Shown: positions 43,617 through 55,700 of the stretch, piece by piece
Position numbering within the stretch: the stretch's first letter is position 1
Layout: each line of letters begins with the position of its first letter
Source of the DNA: Superficieibacter sp. 1612_C1
Lineage (GTDB): Bacteria > Pseudomonadota > Gammaproteobacteria > Enterobacterales > Enterobacteriaceae
Assembly: GCF_015234305.1 (NCBI RefSeq)
Contig: NZ_JADGMI010000006.1
Span: forward strand, 186,001 to 250,000
Direction of reading: 5' to 3'
Length of the DNA: 64,000 nt
Notes under the pieces: model-generated
Database searches by the model: none
Told to the model about the DNA's origin: nothing
Seen by the model: the letters and a program-made list of their open reading frames with translations, nothing else
Made by a program: the position numbers and the translations under genes

Positions 43617-44822
43617 ATGAATACGTTCAATCCTGCGCAATTTCGCGCACAATTTCCGGCGCTGGCCGATGCAGGCGTGTACCTTGATAGCGCAGCGACC
43701 GCGCTAAAACCGCAGGCGGTTATTGATGCCACGCAGCAGTTTTATAGTCTGAGCGCAGGGAACGTGCATCGCAGTCAGTTCGCTGAAGCCCAGCGTCTGA
43801 CCGAGCGTTATGAGGCCGCGCGCGATCGGGTTGCGCGCCTGCTTAATGCGCCGTCGGGCAGAGATATCATCTGGACCCGTGGAACGACCGAAGCCATTAA
43901 CATGGTGGCCCAGTGCTATGCTCGCCCGCGCCTGAAGCCTGGTGATGAAATCATTGTCAGCGAAGCAGAGCATCATGCCAATTTTGTTCCCTGGCTGATG
44001 GTTGCCGAGCAGACCGGCGCAAAGGTGGTCAGATTGCCGCTTGGCGCGGACCACCTGCCTGACGTGGCGCGTTTAGCGGAAATCATTACTCCGCGCAGCC
44101 GTATTCTGGCGCTGGGACAGATGTCGAACGTCACCGGCGGCTGTCCGGATCTGGCGAAAGCCATCGGCATTGCTCACGGCGCAGGGATGGTGGTAATGGT
44201 CGATGGCGCGCAGGGTGCGGTTCACTTTCCGGCCGATGTGCAGAAGCTGGATATCGATTTTTATGCCTTCTCCGGCCATAAACTCTACGGGCCCAACGGC
44301 ATTGGCGCACTGTATGGCAAAAGTGAGTTGCTGGAGAGCATGTCGCCGTGGTTGGGCGGCGGTAAGATGATTGTCGAGGTCAGCTTTGCTGGCTATAAAA
44401 CCCAGCCGGTGCCTTATCGCCTTGAAGCCGGAACCCCCAACGTGGCAGGCGTCATTGGACTAAGCGCCGCGCTGGAGTGGCTGGAAGGGACGGATATCGC
44501 CCAGGCAGAAAGCTGGAGTCGTGGACTGGCAACGCTTGCCGAAGATGCGCTGGCAAAACGTCCAGGCTTTACCTCCTTCCGCGTGCAGGATTCCAGCCTG
44601 CTGGCCTTTAACTTTGCTGGCATTCATCATAGCGATATGGTGACGCTGCTGGCAGGATATGGCATTGCGCTGCGCGCCGGCCAACACTGCGCCCAGCCGC
44701 TGCTGGCGGCGCTCGGTGTTGACGGCACCCTGAGGGTCTCATTTGCGCCCTATAATACGCAAAACGATGTTACTGCACTGGTTAACGCCGTTGACCGTGC
44801 GCTTGAAATTCTGGGGGATTGA
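43617..44822 (+). CDS. csdA: Cysteine desulfurase CsdA
   Basis: CsdA is a PLP enzyme that removes sulfur from cysteine (or cysteine sulfinate) and passes it to CsdE. The 401-residue product has PLP Lys K222 in FSGHKLYGP and the catalytic Cys in [12 protein letters not shown] chose [14 protein letters not shown] (ATG at 43617, GAGGA upstream) to match the family; the ATG at 43548 adds a leader of 23 residues that does not. It is coupled to csdE by a TGATG overlap. Confidence 0.97.
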   Translation: MNTFNPAQFRAQFPALADAGVYLDSAATALKPQAVIDATQQFYSLSAGNVHRSQFAEAQRLTERYEAARDRVARLLNAPSGRDIIWTRGTTEAINMVAQCYARPRLKPGDEIIVSEAEHHANFVPWLMVAEQTGAKVVRLPLGADHLPDVARLAEIITPRSRILALGQMSNVTGGCPDLAKAIGIAHGAGMVVMVDGAQGAVHFPADVQKLDIDFYAFSGHKLYGPNGIGALYGKSELLESMSPWLGGGKMIVEVSFAGYKTQPVPYRLEAGTPNVAGVIGLSAALEWLEGTDIAQAESWSRGLATLAEDALAKRPGFTSFRVQDSSLLAFNFAGIHHSDMVTLLAGYGIALRAGQHCAQPLLAALGVDGTLRVSFAPYNTQNDVTALVNAVDRALEILGD

Positions 44823-45268
44823 TGACTAGCCCTGCTTTTGCCGGACACCCTTTTGGCGTCACGATAACCGAAGAGACGTTGAAAACTACCTTTTTGCCGC
44901 TGACGCAGTGGGAAGAGAAATACCGGCAGTTAATTCTGCTGGGAAAACAGCTTCCCGCGCTGCCGGACGATCTTAAAGCGCAGGCGCGGGAAATTCCCGG
45001 CTGTGAGAATCGCGTCTGGCTGGGTTACACCGTATCGCCGGAAGGGAAACTGCACTTCTTCGGTGACAGCGAAGGCCGCATCGTGCGCGGGCTGCTGGCA
45101 GTGTTACTGACCGCCTCAGAGGGAAAACACGCCGCCGAACTGCTGGCGGGGGATCCGCTGGCGCTGTTTGATGAACTGGGCTTACGCAGCCAGCTCAGCG
45201 CCTCGCGTAATCAGGGGTTGAATGCGCTTAGCGAAGCGGTACGCGCCGCCGCATTGAGCGTTGAGTAA
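44822..45268 (+). CDS. csdE: Sulfur acceptor protein CsdE
   Basis: CsdE is a SufE-like protein that takes persulfide sulfur from CsdA. The 148-residue product has its acceptor Cys at C61 in [12 protein letters not shown] chose the ATG at 44822, which overlaps the csdA stop codon (TGATG); a TTG three bases earlier is possible. In E. coli it interacts with TcdA, encoded next door. Confidence 0.96.
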   Translation: MTSPAFAGHPFGVTITEETLKTTFLPLTQWEEKYRQLILLGKQLPALPDDLKAQAREIPGCENRVWLGYTVSPEGKLHFFGDSEGRIVRGLLAVLLTASEGKHAAELLAGDPLALFDELGLRSQLSASRNQGLNALSEAVRAAALSVE

Positions 45269-45293
45269 CCTTACGATGCTAATGGTGCGCTAC

Positions 45294-45392
45294 CTGCCCG
45301 GCGGCGCTGCGCTTGCCGGGCCTACAAGTAATGCTATGCCATTGATATTGTAGATTTTACCAGGACGGGGAAGGCGCAACCGCCACCCGGCA
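45294..45392. repeat. BIME between csdE and tcdA
   Basis: A REP unit at about 45294-45327 (core GCGCTTGCCGGGCCTAC) is followed by an inverted unit at about 45364-45392 (core AGGCGCAACCGCCACCCGG). The pair lies between the convergent 3' ends of csdE and tcdA and can act as a transcript stabiliser or terminator. Confidence 0.8.
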
Positions 45393-45398
45393 AAATCA

Positions 45399-46202
45399 TC
45401 ACTGCCGTGCGGCTTTCGCCATCATCTTCTTCAACGCATGCGAAACGGCGATAAAGCCAAACGTCGCCGTCACCATCGTTGCGGCACCAAAACCTGAGGC
45501 GCAATCCATCCGCTTTGGCCCTTCAGCCGTGCTTTTCATCGCGCAGACTGACCCATCCGACTGTGGATAAACCAGCGCTTCGGTAGAAAATACGCAGTCC
45601 ACGCCAAGCTTACCTTTGCTGTTTTTCACTACCCCAAAATCGCTTTTCAGCCGCTCGCGCAATTTTGCCGCCAGCGGATCCTGAATGGTTTTCGCCAGAT
45701 CGCTGACCTGAATTTGTGTCGGGTCGATCTGTCCGCCCGCGCCGCCGGTGGTGACCAGCGGAATTTTATTGCGTCGACAAAAGGCAATTAGCGCGGCTTT
45801 TGGACGCACGCTGTCGATGGCATCAATCACATAGCTATAGCCCTGATTCATATAGCCTGCGACGTTATCCGCCGTCACAAAATCATCAATGACGGTTACC
45901 CGGCATTCCGGGTTAATCTGTCGAATTCGCTCAGCCATCACCTCCGCTTTTGCCACGCCCACCGTTTCCCGCAGCGCATGGATTTGTCGGTTGGTGTTGG
46001 TGACACAGACGTCATCCATATCAATCAGGGTGATCGCGCCGATGCCGGTGCGTGCCAGTGCCTCAGCCACCCAGGATCCGACGCCGCCAATGCCCACCAC
46101 GCAAAAATGCGCGTCAGCAAAAAGCTGGAGCGCCTGCTCACCATATAAACGTGCGGTGCCGCCGAAACGTTGACGCCAGGCATCGCTGATTACTACAGAC
46201 AT
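45399..46202 (-). CDS. tcdA: tRNA threonylcarbamoyladenosine dehydratase
   Basis: TcdA (CsdL) cyclises t6A37 of tRNAs to ct6A in an ATP-dependent reaction. The 267-residue product is E1-like with GIGGVGSWVAEALAR for nucleotide binding and VVTATFGFIAVSHALKKMM near the C-terminus. I start at MSVVISDAWRQRFGG (ATG at 46202); the reading from 46247 adds 15 residues not seen in the family. It is convergent with csdAE, its sulfur partners in E. coli. Confidence 0.96.
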   Translation of the reverse strand: MSVVISDAWRQRFGGTARLYGEQALQLFADAHFCVVGIGGVGSWVAEALARTGIGAITLIDMDDVCVTNTNRQIHALRETVGVAKAEVMAERIRQINPECRVTVIDDFVTADNVAGYMNQGYSYVIDAIDSVRPKAALIAFCRRNKIPLVTTGGAGGQIDPTQIQVSDLAKTIQDPLAAKLRERLKSDFGVVKNSKGKLGVDCVFSTEALVYPQSDGSVCAMKSTAEGPKRMDCASGFGAATMVTATFGFIAVSHALKKMMAKAARQ

Positions 46203-46277
46203 AAAACCTCGGAATGTAAAAACATAAACTGCGGAGTCATGGTTCACCCCCTCCCCACCGGAAGAGGGTGAGAAGGG

Positions 46278-47393
46278 CTAGCCACTAAATACGTTACCTG
46301 ATGTCAGGCCACCGCCTGCACCTAGCGCGCTTTTCAGCACCCAAACGCGGCCATAGTGATTGTACCAGCCCGCGCGATGACCAGCATCTGACCCGATGCC
46401 CTGATAAATATCAAAGTGCTGACCTTTGATTGCGCCGCCCACATCCAGTGCCACCATCAGACGTAACTCATACTGGCCGTTAAACTTGCCGTTGTTATCC
46501 AGCAGCGGCACTTCCGCCAGCAGCGTGGTACCCGCCGGAATAATGCTGCGGTCGGAGGCCACAGAAGCACGACCAATCAGCGGCACCGCGCTGGCCCCTT
46601 TCACCGGCGCATACGACTGCGGTTTAAAGAAGACGAACGACGGGTTCTGCTCAAGCAGTTCCTGCACTTCAGCCTCGCTGTGGGTTTCTCCCCAGTGGCG
46701 GATGGCCTGCATTGACATGTCTTCGCGCTTCACCTCGCCGCGGTCGATCAGCACCTTGCCGATGCTGCGATAAGGCCAGCCGTTTTTACCGGCATAACTA
46801 AAGAAGTTCAGGGGTGAGCCGTCGCCAAAGTCGATGTACCCGCTGCCCTGCACGTCCATGATGAAATTGTCCATCAGCGAGTTGCTGTAGGCCAGAACAT
46901 AGCTGTCGCTCAGGCCGCCCGCATAGATGCTCGCGCGCGACGGCAGTTTTCCGCGTTTCGGCGGCATACGGTAGATAGGATAGCGAAACTCGCCCTGAGG
47001 GGTATGTCGTGCCTGCACCACTGGCGTGTAGTAGCCGGTAAACTGCACGTTGCCGTAGTGATCGGCCCCTTCCATCTGCCAGGCGTCAATACCAAACTGG
47101 CGCATGGTGCGGGTATCGCCGCCAGCGCGTAACCAGTCCTGCACGGCATTATAAATATTGCTCTGGGAACCATAGAGACGCGGCGAAGCGCTGCGGATCT
47201 GACTAACCTGCTCGGAAAAGTCACCCGCATTAATCGGAGCGCCGACCGCATCAGGCTGGTTTACCAGAGAGAACGGCTGGGTAAACTTTCCGTCTTCATA
47301 CTGTTGACCGCGATCGGTGGGTTTTGAAGAACACGCGGCTAGCATAGTCACCACCGCCCCCGTCAGAAGATATTTTGCCCAACGTCCTTTCAT
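46278..47393 (-). CDS. mltA: Membrane-bound lytic murein transglycosylase A
   Basis: MltA is an outer-membrane lipoprotein that cleaves peptidoglycan to 1,6-anhydromuropeptides. The product has 371 residues with signal and lipobox MLAAC (Cys at 21), followed by the MltA domain and the 3D domain with the catalytic Asp in VALDVGGAIKGQHFDIYQG. The start MKGRWAKYLL matches the family. The C-terminus carries about six extra residues (GGGLTS) relative to E. coli, in KSALGAGGGLTSGNVFSG. Confidence 0.96.
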   Translation of the reverse strand: MKGRWAKYLLTGAVVTMLAACSSKPTDRGQQYEDGKFTQPFSLVNQPDAVGAPINAGDFSEQVSQIRSASPRLYGSQSNIYNAVQDWLRAGGDTRTMRQFGIDAWQMEGADHYGNVQFTGYYTPVVQARHTPQGEFRYPIYRMPPKRGKLPSRASIYAGGLSDSYVLAYSNSLMDNFIMDVQGSGYIDFGDGSPLNFFSYAGKNGWPYRSIGKVLIDRGEVKREDMSMQAIRHWGETHSEAEVQELLEQNPSFVFFKPQSYAPVKGASAVPLIGRASVASDRSIIPAGTTLLAEVPLLDNNGKFNGQYELRLMVALDVGGAIKGQHFDIYQGIGSDAGHRAGWYNHYGRVWVLKSALGAGGGLTSGNVFSG

Positions 47394-47558
47394 TGTTCTC
47401 ATCTTTTAGTTACCTGAATGCCGAATGAAGATAACAAACCCCTGAACCTATTGAAATGCGCATACGCACCCTGATACAAATTCCGTGCAAAAAACGAACC
47501 GCTTTGCGCTGTTTTTATCCACATACTCATCAAATTTATGATCTGGTTAAAAAAAGGG

Positions 47559-47586
47559 TTGCATGAAAACGGCAGCAGAGTATAGT
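47559..47586 (+). promoter_or_regulatory. Promoter of the initiator tRNA operon
   Basis: TTGCAT (47559-47564) and TATAGT (47581-47586) are 16 bp apart, with a GC-rich discriminator GCGC after the -10 box, typical of stable-RNA promoters under stringent control. The first tRNA begins at 47600. Confidence 0.85.
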
Positions 47587-47599
47587 GCGCTTCCACGGA

Positions 47600-47676
<77 letters not shown>

Positions 47677-47723
47677 ATACAATGTGAAGAAAGACGTTAC
47701 TCGATGGAAGAGTAACAGACGGA

Positions 47724-47800
<77 letters not shown>

Positions 47801-47847
47801 ACACATTGTGCAGTAAAGCGTTACTTAACTGATAAGTAACAGACGGA

Positions 47848-47924
<77 letters not shown>

Positions 47925-47959
47925 ATATTTACGCGTCCGACAATGTGAAGATCATGAAG

Positions 47960-47990
47960 CCGCAACGCTGATTCAGCCTGCGGTTTTTTT
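47960..47990 (+). terminator. Terminator of the initiator tRNA operon
   Basis: CCGCA pairs with TGCGG around an inner stem GCTG-ATT-CAGC, followed by seven Ts, 35 bp after the third tRNA. Confidence 0.85.
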
Positions 47991-48025
47991 ACGTCTGTTG
48001 TTTATGAACAGCAGTATTGCCCTCG

Positions 48026-48064
48026 CTTTGCCGGGTGGCGGCTTCGCCTTACCCGACCTACACT
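48026..48064. repeat. Single REP element downstream of amiC
   Basis: GCTTTGCCGGGTGGCGGCTT followed by CGCCTTACCCGACCTACA is one REP unit with its imperfect palindrome. It lies between the tRNA terminator and the amiC stop codon. Confidence 0.75.
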
Positions 48065-48110
48065 ATCTGCTATATCAAGGCGTCAGGCGGTTATGAATAC
48101 TGCCAGACGT

Positions 48111-49364
48111 TTACCCTCTCCGCGCCAGCGTCGCCCCGTCCGCAAAATAAGCTTTAATCCCGGCCAGAATAGATTCAGCCACCTCCTGCTGGAATGCCGC
48201 CGTTTTCAGCTTACGCTCTTCTTCGATATTACTGATAAACGCGGTCTCCACCAGAATCGACGGGATATCCGGCGCTTTGAGCACCGCAAAGCCCGCCTGT
48301 TCGACGCTGTTCTTATGCAGGTTATTGACCTTGCCGAGCTTATTCAGTACCTCTTTGCCAAACTTGAGGCTGTCGTTGATGGTCAGGGACTGCACCATAT
48401 CGAACATGGTATGGTCGAGGTAGCGGTCGCCGCTTTTGCTTACGCCACCGATTAAGTCGGCGGCGTTCTGCGTCCGGGCAAGGTATTTGGCGGCGGTACT
48501 GGTTGCGCCTTTCGTTGACAGCGCAAATACCGAGGAGCCGCTCGGCTGACGGCTGGTGAAAGCGTCAGCGTGGATAGAGACAAAAAGGTCGGCGCGCTGC
48601 TTCTGGGCTTTTGCCACGCGGACTTTCAGCGGAATAAAGACGTCTTCATTGCGCGTCATAAAGGCTTTCATATTGCCTTCTTTCTCGATCAGCGCACGCA
48701 GGCGACGGGCGATTTGCAGCACCACGTCTTTTTCCCGGGTACGGTATTTCCCTACCGCGCCGGAGTCTTCGCCTCCGTGTCCGGGATCGAGCATAATCAC
48801 AATCGGCCTGTCCCTCCCGGCCTTGCCCGGCTGCGGACCGCTTTGCGCTGGCGGCACCTGTTTCTCCAGATCGCCCTTATTGTAATCCTCCAGCAGCGCC
48901 AGCAGCGGATCCTGAATGTCCTGCGCGTTTGCCGGATAGAGATCCATCACCAGGCGCTCTTTAAAACCAGCCACCGGTGCCAGCGCGAACAGCTGCGGTT
49001 TAATATTTTGCTTGAGTTCAAACACCATCCGCACGGTTTGCGGATCAAATTGCCCTACGCGTGCAGACTGAATAAACGGATCGTTACTGCTGATCTGGGC
49101 ACTCATGCCCTTCAGCACCGAATTCAAATTAACGCCTTCCAGATCGACCACCAGCCTTTCGGGATTGCTTAACGCAAACTGGCGGTACTTTAGCATTTTA
49201 TTGGATTCGATCGTTACGCGCGTATAGGTCGACGCAGGCCAGACGCGCACCGCCACAACCTGACTCACGGCAGCGAAACTGGTCTGGCTTACGCTTAATA
49301 ACCACATGGCCCCTGCGCCCTGTAGTAAACGACGGCGGCTTAGTGCTGATTTGCTTCCCGACAT
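48111..49364 (-). CDS. amiC: N-acetylmuramoyl-L-alanine amidase AmiC
   Basis: AmiC splits septal peptidoglycan during cell separation, activated by NlpD. The 417-residue product has a Tat signal with the twin-arginine motif [10 protein letters not shown] near residue 9, an AMIN domain ([15 protein letters not shown]), and the amidase_3 zinc domain with [16 protein letters not shown] and [13 protein letters not shown] start at [15 protein letters not shown]; the ATG at 49379 adds five residues. It is divergent from argA. Confidence 0.97.
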   Translation of the reverse strand: MSGSKSALSRRRLLQGAGAMWLLSVSQTSFAAVSQVVAVRVWPASTYTRVTIESNKMLKYRQFALSNPERLVVDLEGVNLNSVLKGMSAQISSNDPFIQSARVGQFDPQTVRMVFELKQNIKPQLFALAPVAGFKERLVMDLYPANAQDIQDPLLALLEDYNKGDLEKQVPPAQSGPQPGKAGRDRPIVIMLDPGHGGEDSGAVGKYRTREKDVVLQIARRLRALIEKEGNMKAFMTRNEDVFIPLKVRVAKAQKQRADLFVSIHADAFTSRQPSGSSVFALSTKGATSTAAKYLARTQNAADLIGGVSKSGDRYLDHTMFDMVQSLTINDSLKFGKEVLNKLGKVNNLHKNSVEQAGFAVLKAPDIPSILVETAFISNIEEERKLKTAAFQQEVAESILAGIKAYFADGATLARRG

Positions 49365-49541
49365 GCAATTCCCAGGCAAAATTATCGTAACTGTTTATAA
49401 AAACATCCAAATTGACCGAAAACTTTAACCAATGGCGCATACGCTGTCACCCCTAAAAGGGTAAACATTCTTTTTCAGACCGCGTTTCGCTTGAGAAATT
49501 TCTAACTCGCAGGCTGATTTTGACTTGCGCTGAAGGGAAAA

Positions 49542-49580
49542 ACAGAATAAAAATACACTAATTTCGAATAATAATTCATT
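49542..49580 (+). promoter_or_regulatory. Pair of ARG boxes upstream of argA
   Basis: ACAGAATAAAAATACACT (49542-49559) and TTCGAATAATAATTCATT (49563-49580) each match the ArgR box WNTGAATWWWWATTCANW with few changes and are separated by 3 bp, the canonical spacing. They end 12 bp before the argA start, so arginine-bound ArgR should repress. Confidence 0.85.
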
Positions 49581-49592
49581 GAGGAAGTTGCC

Positions 49593-50924
49593 GTGGTGAA
49601 GGAGCGTAGAACCGAACTGGTAGAGGGATTTCGCCATTCAGTGCCCTATATTAACGCGCATCGGGGCAAGACGTTCGTCATAATGCTGGGCGGTGAAGCC
49701 ATCGAGCACGAGAATTTCTCCAGCATTGTTAATGACATTGGCCTGCTGCATAGTCTCGGCATTCGCCTGGTGCTGGTCTACGGTGCGCGCCCGCAAATTG
49801 ATGCTAACCTGGCCGCGCATCATCATGAACCGGTATACCATAAGAATACCCGGGTGACCGATGCTAAAACGCTGGAACTGGTCAAGCAGGCGGCGGGGCT
49901 GTTGCAACTGGATATCACCGCTCGCCTCTCCATGAGCCTTAACAACACGCCGCTTCAGGGCGCGCATATCAATGTGGTCAGCGGTAACTTCATCATTGCT
50001 CAGCCGCTGGGCGTGGATGACGGCGTGGATTATTGCCATAGCGGTCGCATTCGCCGTATTGATGAAGAAGCGATTCATCGCCAGCTGGACAGCGGTGCCA
50101 TCGTACTGATGGGACCGGTCGCTGTCTCCGTCACCGGGGAGAGTTTTAACCTGACCTCGGAAGAGATCGCCACGCAACTGGCGATCAAACTGAAGGCTGA
50201 AAAGATGATCGGCTTTTGCTCCTCTCAGGGGGTGTACAACGAGGCGGGAGAGATTATTTCTGAACTGTTCCCCAACGAAGCGCAGGCGCGGGTAGAAACG
50301 CTGGAAGCCGAGGGGGATTACTACTCCGGCACCGTGCGTTTCCTGCGTGGCGCGCTGAAAGCCTGCCGCAGCGGCGTGCGCCGCAGCCATCTGATCAGCT
50401 ACCAGGAAAACGGCGCGCTGTTGCAGGAGCTATTCTCGCGTGACGGTATCGGCACCCAAATCGTGATGGAGAGCGCCGAGCAGATCCGCCGCGCCACCAT
50501 TAATGATATTGGCGGCATTCTGGAGTTAATCCGCCCGCTGGAACAGCAGGGCATCCTGGTGCGCCGCTCCCGTGAACAGTTGGAGATGGAGATCGACAAA
50601 TTTACGATTATCCAGCGCGATAACCTGACCATCGCCTGTGCCGCCCTCTACCCGTTCCCGGAAGAAAGGATCGGCGAGATGGCGTGCGTGGCGGTGCATC
50701 CGGACTACCGTAGCTCCTCGCGCGGCGAAGTGCTGCTCGACAGAGTCGCCTCTCAGGCCAGACAGATGGGCCTCGATAAGCTGTTTGTGTTAACCACCCG
50801 CAGTATCCACTGGTTTCAGGAGCGTGGCTTTACGCCAGTGGATATCGATCTGCTGCCGGAGAGTAAGAAAGAGATGTACAACTATCAGCGCCGCTCAAAA
50901 GTGCTGATGGCCGATCTCGCCTGA
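49593..50924 (+). CDS. argA: N-acetylglutamate synthase
   Basis: ArgA makes N-acetyl-L-glutamate from acetyl-CoA and glutamate, the first step of arginine synthesis, and is inhibited by arginine. The 443-residue product has an N-terminal amino acid kinase-like domain ([24 protein letters not shown]) and a C-terminal GNAT domain ([16 protein letters not shown]). It starts with GTG at 49593 (GTG GTG AAG), with GAGGAAG upstream, as in E. coli. Confidence 0.97.
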   Translation: MVKERRTELVEGFRHSVPYINAHRGKTFVIMLGGEAIEHENFSSIVNDIGLLHSLGIRLVLVYGARPQIDANLAAHHHEPVYHKNTRVTDAKTLELVKQAAGLLQLDITARLSMSLNNTPLQGAHINVVSGNFIIAQPLGVDDGVDYCHSGRIRRIDEEAIHRQLDSGAIVLMGPVAVSVTGESFNLTSEEIATQLAIKLKAEKMIGFCSSQGVYNEAGEIISELFPNEAQARVETLEAEGDYYSGTVRFLRGALKACRSGVRRSHLISYQENGALLQELFSRDGIGTQIVMESAEQIRRATINDIGGILELIRPLEQQGILVRRSREQLEMEIDKFTIIQRDNLTIACAALYPFPEERIGEMACVAVHPDYRSSSRGEVLLDRVASQARQMGLDKLFVLTTRSIHWFQERGFTPVDIDLLPESKKEMYNYQRRSKVLMADLA

Positions 50925-50933
50925 TCCCGGAGA

Positions 50934-52772
50934 TTAACGTATCGCCTCAAAGAAGGCCGTCAGCCCGCTGCGCCGTTCGGTGCGGGTGACGACGGCCTGC
51001 GCCAGCAGTTTGTCGTCCGCATACAGCGACAGACGCTGACGAGCGCGGGTGATGGCAGTGTAAACCAGTTCGCGAGTGACTAACGGGACGCTTTGCGCGG
51101 GCAGGATCAGCGCCGCGTGGTCGAATTCCGATCCCTGAGATTTATGGACGGTCATCGCCCAGGCAGTATCATGTTCCGGCAGGCGACCCGGATGGAAGGA
51201 TTTGACCGTGCCATCGGGCATCGGGAACCAGACGCGCATCCCCTGCTCGCCCTCCAGCGCCACGCCGATATCGCCATTAAACAGTCCCAGCGCGCTGTCG
51301 TTGCGTGCAATCATCACAGGACGCCCCTGATACCAGCGGGAGTGACGCGGTAAAGACACATGCCGCTTACGTGCCAGCGTCTGCTCAAGCTGCACATTGA
51401 GTCCGCTTACGCCATATGGCCCTTCACGTAATGCGCAGAGCAGCTGAAATTCGCTGAATGCTGCCAGCACCGCGTCCGGCTCAGCATGTTCACGCAGCAG
51501 GGTCAGATAGTGCGTATAGCCGTTTAACGCGTCCTCCAGCATGGCCTGATATTCTTCCTGGGTGCGCAATGGCTTAAGGGCGATATCTTCAAAGCCCTGG
51601 GTGCAGACGGTTTTCAACGAGCGTTTATCACCGCAGTTGACCGCACTCGCCAGCTGGCCGATGCCGGAATGGCTGCCAAAACGGTAGCTTTTTTGCAGCA
51701 GGCATAAGCTGTCGCGCAGTGCACCCGCACCGCTCGCGTTACCCGCCGGCACCGTCGCACCCGTCAGCCGCGAAAGTTCAGCCGCGCGGGTGGGCGTGTA
51801 GCCGCCATTAACCCAGGCGCAGATATCTCCCAGCACCGCGCCCGCTTCGACCGAGGCCAGCTGATCGCGATCGCCGAGGAAAATAATCCGCCCGTGCGCG
51901 GGTAATGCATCAATCAGGCGCGACATCATCGGCAGATCAATCATTGACGCTTCATCCACTACCAGCACGTCCAGATGCAGCGGGTTGCCCGCGTGATAAC
52001 GCATCCGCTGACTGCCAGGCTGTGCGCCGAGCAAGCGATGCAGCGTACTGGCCTCGGTGGGCAGCAGGGCTTTTTGCAAGTCGGTCAGCGGCAGCCGACG
52101 CAGTGCCGATCCGAGCGATTCAGTCAGCCGGGCCGCCGCTTTACCGGTCGGAGCCGCGAGGCGGATGCGGCATTTCTCGTCGGGCGACATCTGTACCAGC
52201 GCCGCCAGCAGTTTTGCCACCGTAGTCGTTTTACCGGTACCGGGACCGCCAGAAATCACAGAGATACGCCGGGTCAGCGCCACTGCCGCCGCCACTTTTT
52301 GCCAGTCCACCTCGTCAGACGGCGGAAACAGCGCATTCAGGATCTCAGCCAGCTGTGCTTCATCCACCGCCATCGGCTGATTTTGTTCGCTAAAAAAGCG
52401 GGCAACACTGAGTTCATTACGCCACATGCGGTTAAGGTACAGCCGCTCGCCGCGAAGAATCATCGGCGCGGGATCGTCGCCCGTGCTGACCGCCGCCGAC
52501 GTTGCTAACAGCGCGGCCCAGTCTTCGGGGACGTCGGCACAGGTGAAAAGCTGCGTCCACAGCTCGCGGGCTTTGCCGGACAAACGCTCATCCGGTGCAA
52601 GCCGTGACAGCGGCAGGCAGACGTGTCCCTCACCCGCGTCACGGCTGAGGACAGCGGCCGCCAGCATGACCGCCGGATGCTCGCGCTCCGCCACCATAAT
52701 GGCAAACTGCACATCCAGCGGACGCAGGAGTTTGTGCGCGACGGCATCCAGTAAAAGTCTCTGTAAATGCAT
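50934..52772 (-). CDS. recD: Exodeoxyribonuclease V alpha subunit RecD
   Basis: RecD is the 5'-3' helicase of RecBCD and controls its response at Chi. The 612-residue product (E. coli 608) has Walker [12 protein letters not shown] with K181, the Walker B region [11 protein letters not shown], and the late motif [15 protein letters not shown]. Its ATG overlaps the recB stop codon by one base (TAATG). It ends 10 bp from the convergent argA stop codon. Confidence 0.97.
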   Translation of the reverse strand: MHLQRLLLDAVAHKLLRPLDVQFAIMVAEREHPAVMLAAAVLSRDAGEGHVCLPLSRLAPDERLSGKARELWTQLFTCADVPEDWAALLATSAAVSTGDDPAPMILRGERLYLNRMWRNELSVARFFSEQNQPMAVDEAQLAEILNALFPPSDEVDWQKVAAAVALTRRISVISGGPGTGKTTTVAKLLAALVQMSPDEKCRIRLAAPTGKAAARLTESLGSALRRLPLTDLQKALLPTEASTLHRLLGAQPGSQRMRYHAGNPLHLDVLVVDEASMIDLPMMSRLIDALPAHGRIIFLGDRDQLASVEAGAVLGDICAWVNGGYTPTRAAELSRLTGATVPAGNASGAGALRDSLCLLQKSYRFGSHSGIGQLASAVNCGDKRSLKTVCTQGFEDIALKPLRTQEEYQAMLEDALNGYTHYLTLLREHAEPDAVLAAFSEFQLLCALREGPYGVSGLNVQLEQTLARKRHVSLPRHSRWYQGRPVMIARNDSALGLFNGDIGVALEGEQGMRVWFPMPDGTVKSFHPGRLPEHDTAWAMTVHKSQGSEFDHAALILPAQSVPLVTRELVYTAITRARQRLSLYADDKLLAQAVVTRTERRSGLTAFFEAIR

Positions 52773-55700
52773 TACGCCATCTCCTCTTTTTCTCCGGCGA
52801 ACAGGTCATCAAGCGCGTTGATAAGTTGCGGATCGGGCCGGGTGGTAAAAATACCCTGCTGCGGATCCTGACCATCAATACCGCGTAAAAAGAGATAAAT
52901 AACGCCGCCAAAATGGCGTTCATAATCATAGTCTGCCAGCCGGTGACGCAGGAAGCGGTGCAGCGCCAGGCTATAGAGCTGATATTGCAGATCGTAGCGA
53001 TGCGCCTGCATCGCCTGCGCCATCGCCTCCTGCGTATAGGCTTCGCTACTCTCGCCGAGCCAGTTGGATTTGTAATCCAGCAGGTAGTAACGCCCGTTGT
53101 GGCGAAACACTAAATCGATAAACCCTTTGAGCATACCGCGCACCTGACGGAAGTCCAGCGGCGGACAACCTGCGGAGAGCGGATCAAAACGCCGCATCTG
53201 CGCATCCAGCGTCGGCGCGTCGAGCGTTTGATTGATAGGCAAATAGAACTCCAGCTCCACCTGTTTCTCTTTTGCCGTAAGCTGGCTGAGCGAAATGCCC
53301 TCTGGCGTTAACGGCGCAGCGAGAATGGTCGCGATCCACGCCGTCAGCACCGGCTCCCACTGCTCGTCAAAACCCGCCAGCTGGAGTTTTTCCCGCACCC
53401 ATTCACTCTCTACGGGACGGGTAAAATCGAGATCTTCAAACAGGCTGTGCAGAAAGGTTCCCGGCGATGCACCGCGTGGAAACTGGTGCGGCGTCAGCGC
53501 TGGTTCATCAATGATTTCGCCCACGCCCGCCGCGTCGATATCCAGCCGAGGCAGAAGATCCTGCGCCACGCTGTGCCCGCGCTGTTGCAGGCCGGAGTAG
53601 CTTGTCACGCGCCACTCATCCGCCATTCTGCGGCGGACCAGACGCGCGGCAAGCGCATCCTGCGGGGGTTGCGGAGCCTGCCAGCGGCTATTATCCGGCG
53701 CATCGGGCGAACGAAGCGCAATATCCTCGTTGCAAAGCTCATGCAGGCAGGCGCTCAGCCCGGCGGCATCCCTGGCCTCGCCTTTCTGGATCAGACGGCC
53801 CAGCGCGCTGTGATGAAGATCGGTTTCTCCGGGTTTATCACTCCGCCGGCTGGTTAACGGCGCAATACCCAGGCTGCAATGCCAGATTGCCCGGGTGAGC
53901 GCGACGTACAGCAGGCGCAGGTCCTCCGCCAGACGTTCAGCCTCCGCCAGCTCCAGACTCTCATCGCTGTGATTAAGATCGAGCACCGCCTCAAACGAGG
54001 TGCGATCGTGATAAAACGCCTGTTCCTGCTTGCGATAGCGCGCGATAAACGGCAGCCATACCAGCGGATACTCCAGCCCTTTTGACTTGTGGATCGTCAC
54101 GATCTGCACCAGATGCTTATCGCTTTCCAGACGCATCTGCTGACTGGAGGCATTGGTGTCTGGTTCGGCAATATGCTGTGCCAGCCAGCGCACCAGGGCA
54201 TATTCGCTTTCCAGCTGCGTCCCCGCCTCCTGCAACAGTTCGCTGATGTGCAGGATGTCGGTCAGGCGTCGCTCGCCGCCGGGGGTTGCCAGCAGATTCT
54301 CGGCGATATTGCGCTGGGACATTAACGTGCGCAGCATTGGCATCACGCCGCGCAATTGCCATTGCTGGCGGTAGGCAGTGAACTCTTCGACGACCGCATC
54401 CCAGGCGTGCTCATCCAGATTGAGCCGCTCGATATCCTGCGCGTTCAGTCCCAGCATCGCAGTCGCCAGCGCGCTGCGCAGGGCATTTTCCCGCTCGGGT
54501 GCCAGCACCGCCTGAAGCAGCCACAGCAGCTCCTGCGCCTCCGGGGTTTCAAATACGCTGTCGCGGTTGGAGAGATAGACTGAGGGGATTGCCAGCACGT
54601 TAAGCGCATCGCGGATCAGCGCTGCCTCCTGGCGACTGCGCACCAGCACGGTAATGTCCGAGGCGCGCACCGGGCGCGAGATCTCGCCGCGCCACAACAC
54701 CGCACGCGATTGCTGGCCCGCAATCAGCCAGTCGCGGATTTGCGCCGCACAGAGTTGCGCCATGGTGGTTTGATAATCCCCCGCGCCAACGCCTTCGCCC
54801 GGCATCAGCCAGAGGTTCATTGCGGGCTGTATCGCACCGTTCAGCTCAAACCGCAGGCCCTGATTTTTCGCGGCGGCCTTGACCGGCTTAAACGGGATGT
54901 CGCGGAACATAAACGGGTTATCGGTCAGGCTGAAGAGCCGGTTAACGCTCTCCACCATTCCCGGCGCGGACCGCCAGTTGGTGCCGAGCGTGTAGTGGGC
55001 GCTGACGTCGCCTCTGGCTTTCATGTAGGTGAAAATATCCGCACCACGGAACGCATAAATCGCCTGTTTCGGATCGCCAATCAGCAACAGGGCCGTGTCA
55101 GGCTGCTGTCGCCAGATGCGGCGAAAAATACGGTACTGCTGCGGATCGGTGTCCTGGAATTCATCGATCATGGCGACCGGAAAACGCTGGCGGATCGCAG
55201 CGGCCAGCGCCTCGCCGCTTTCGCTGTACAGCGCCGTCGCCAGACGTCCGATCATATCGTCAAAGCCCAGTTCGCCCCGACGGCGTTTTTCCCGCGCCAC
55301 CGTCTCGCGGATCTCCACCATCGCCTGAGCAATCACTAAATCATCGAGCGTCAGCGTACCGCCCAGCAATGTTTCAATGGCGTCAAATAACGGATGTTCG
55401 GGCACCACACCATCCGGTTTGGTGCGCTCACGCAAAAACGACTGGGTAAATTTTTCCAGCGCGTCGGGCAACTGGTAGGTAGTGGTCTCTTCCTCCGCCC
55501 AGGCGGTGATCTTGTCGATCCACTTCCCCTGGTTGCCACGGTTGAATTTGCGCCTGTCGATGCCGGAGTTTTCCAGAATGCCTTCCAGCTCTGCCACCGT
55601 CTCGCGCCACTGCGTTTTGATCGCCGTGATCCGCTCGAGGATCTGCTGATGACGAACGAGTAGCGTTTCCTCCTGGCCCGGCGGGGTTTTAATTTTTGGC

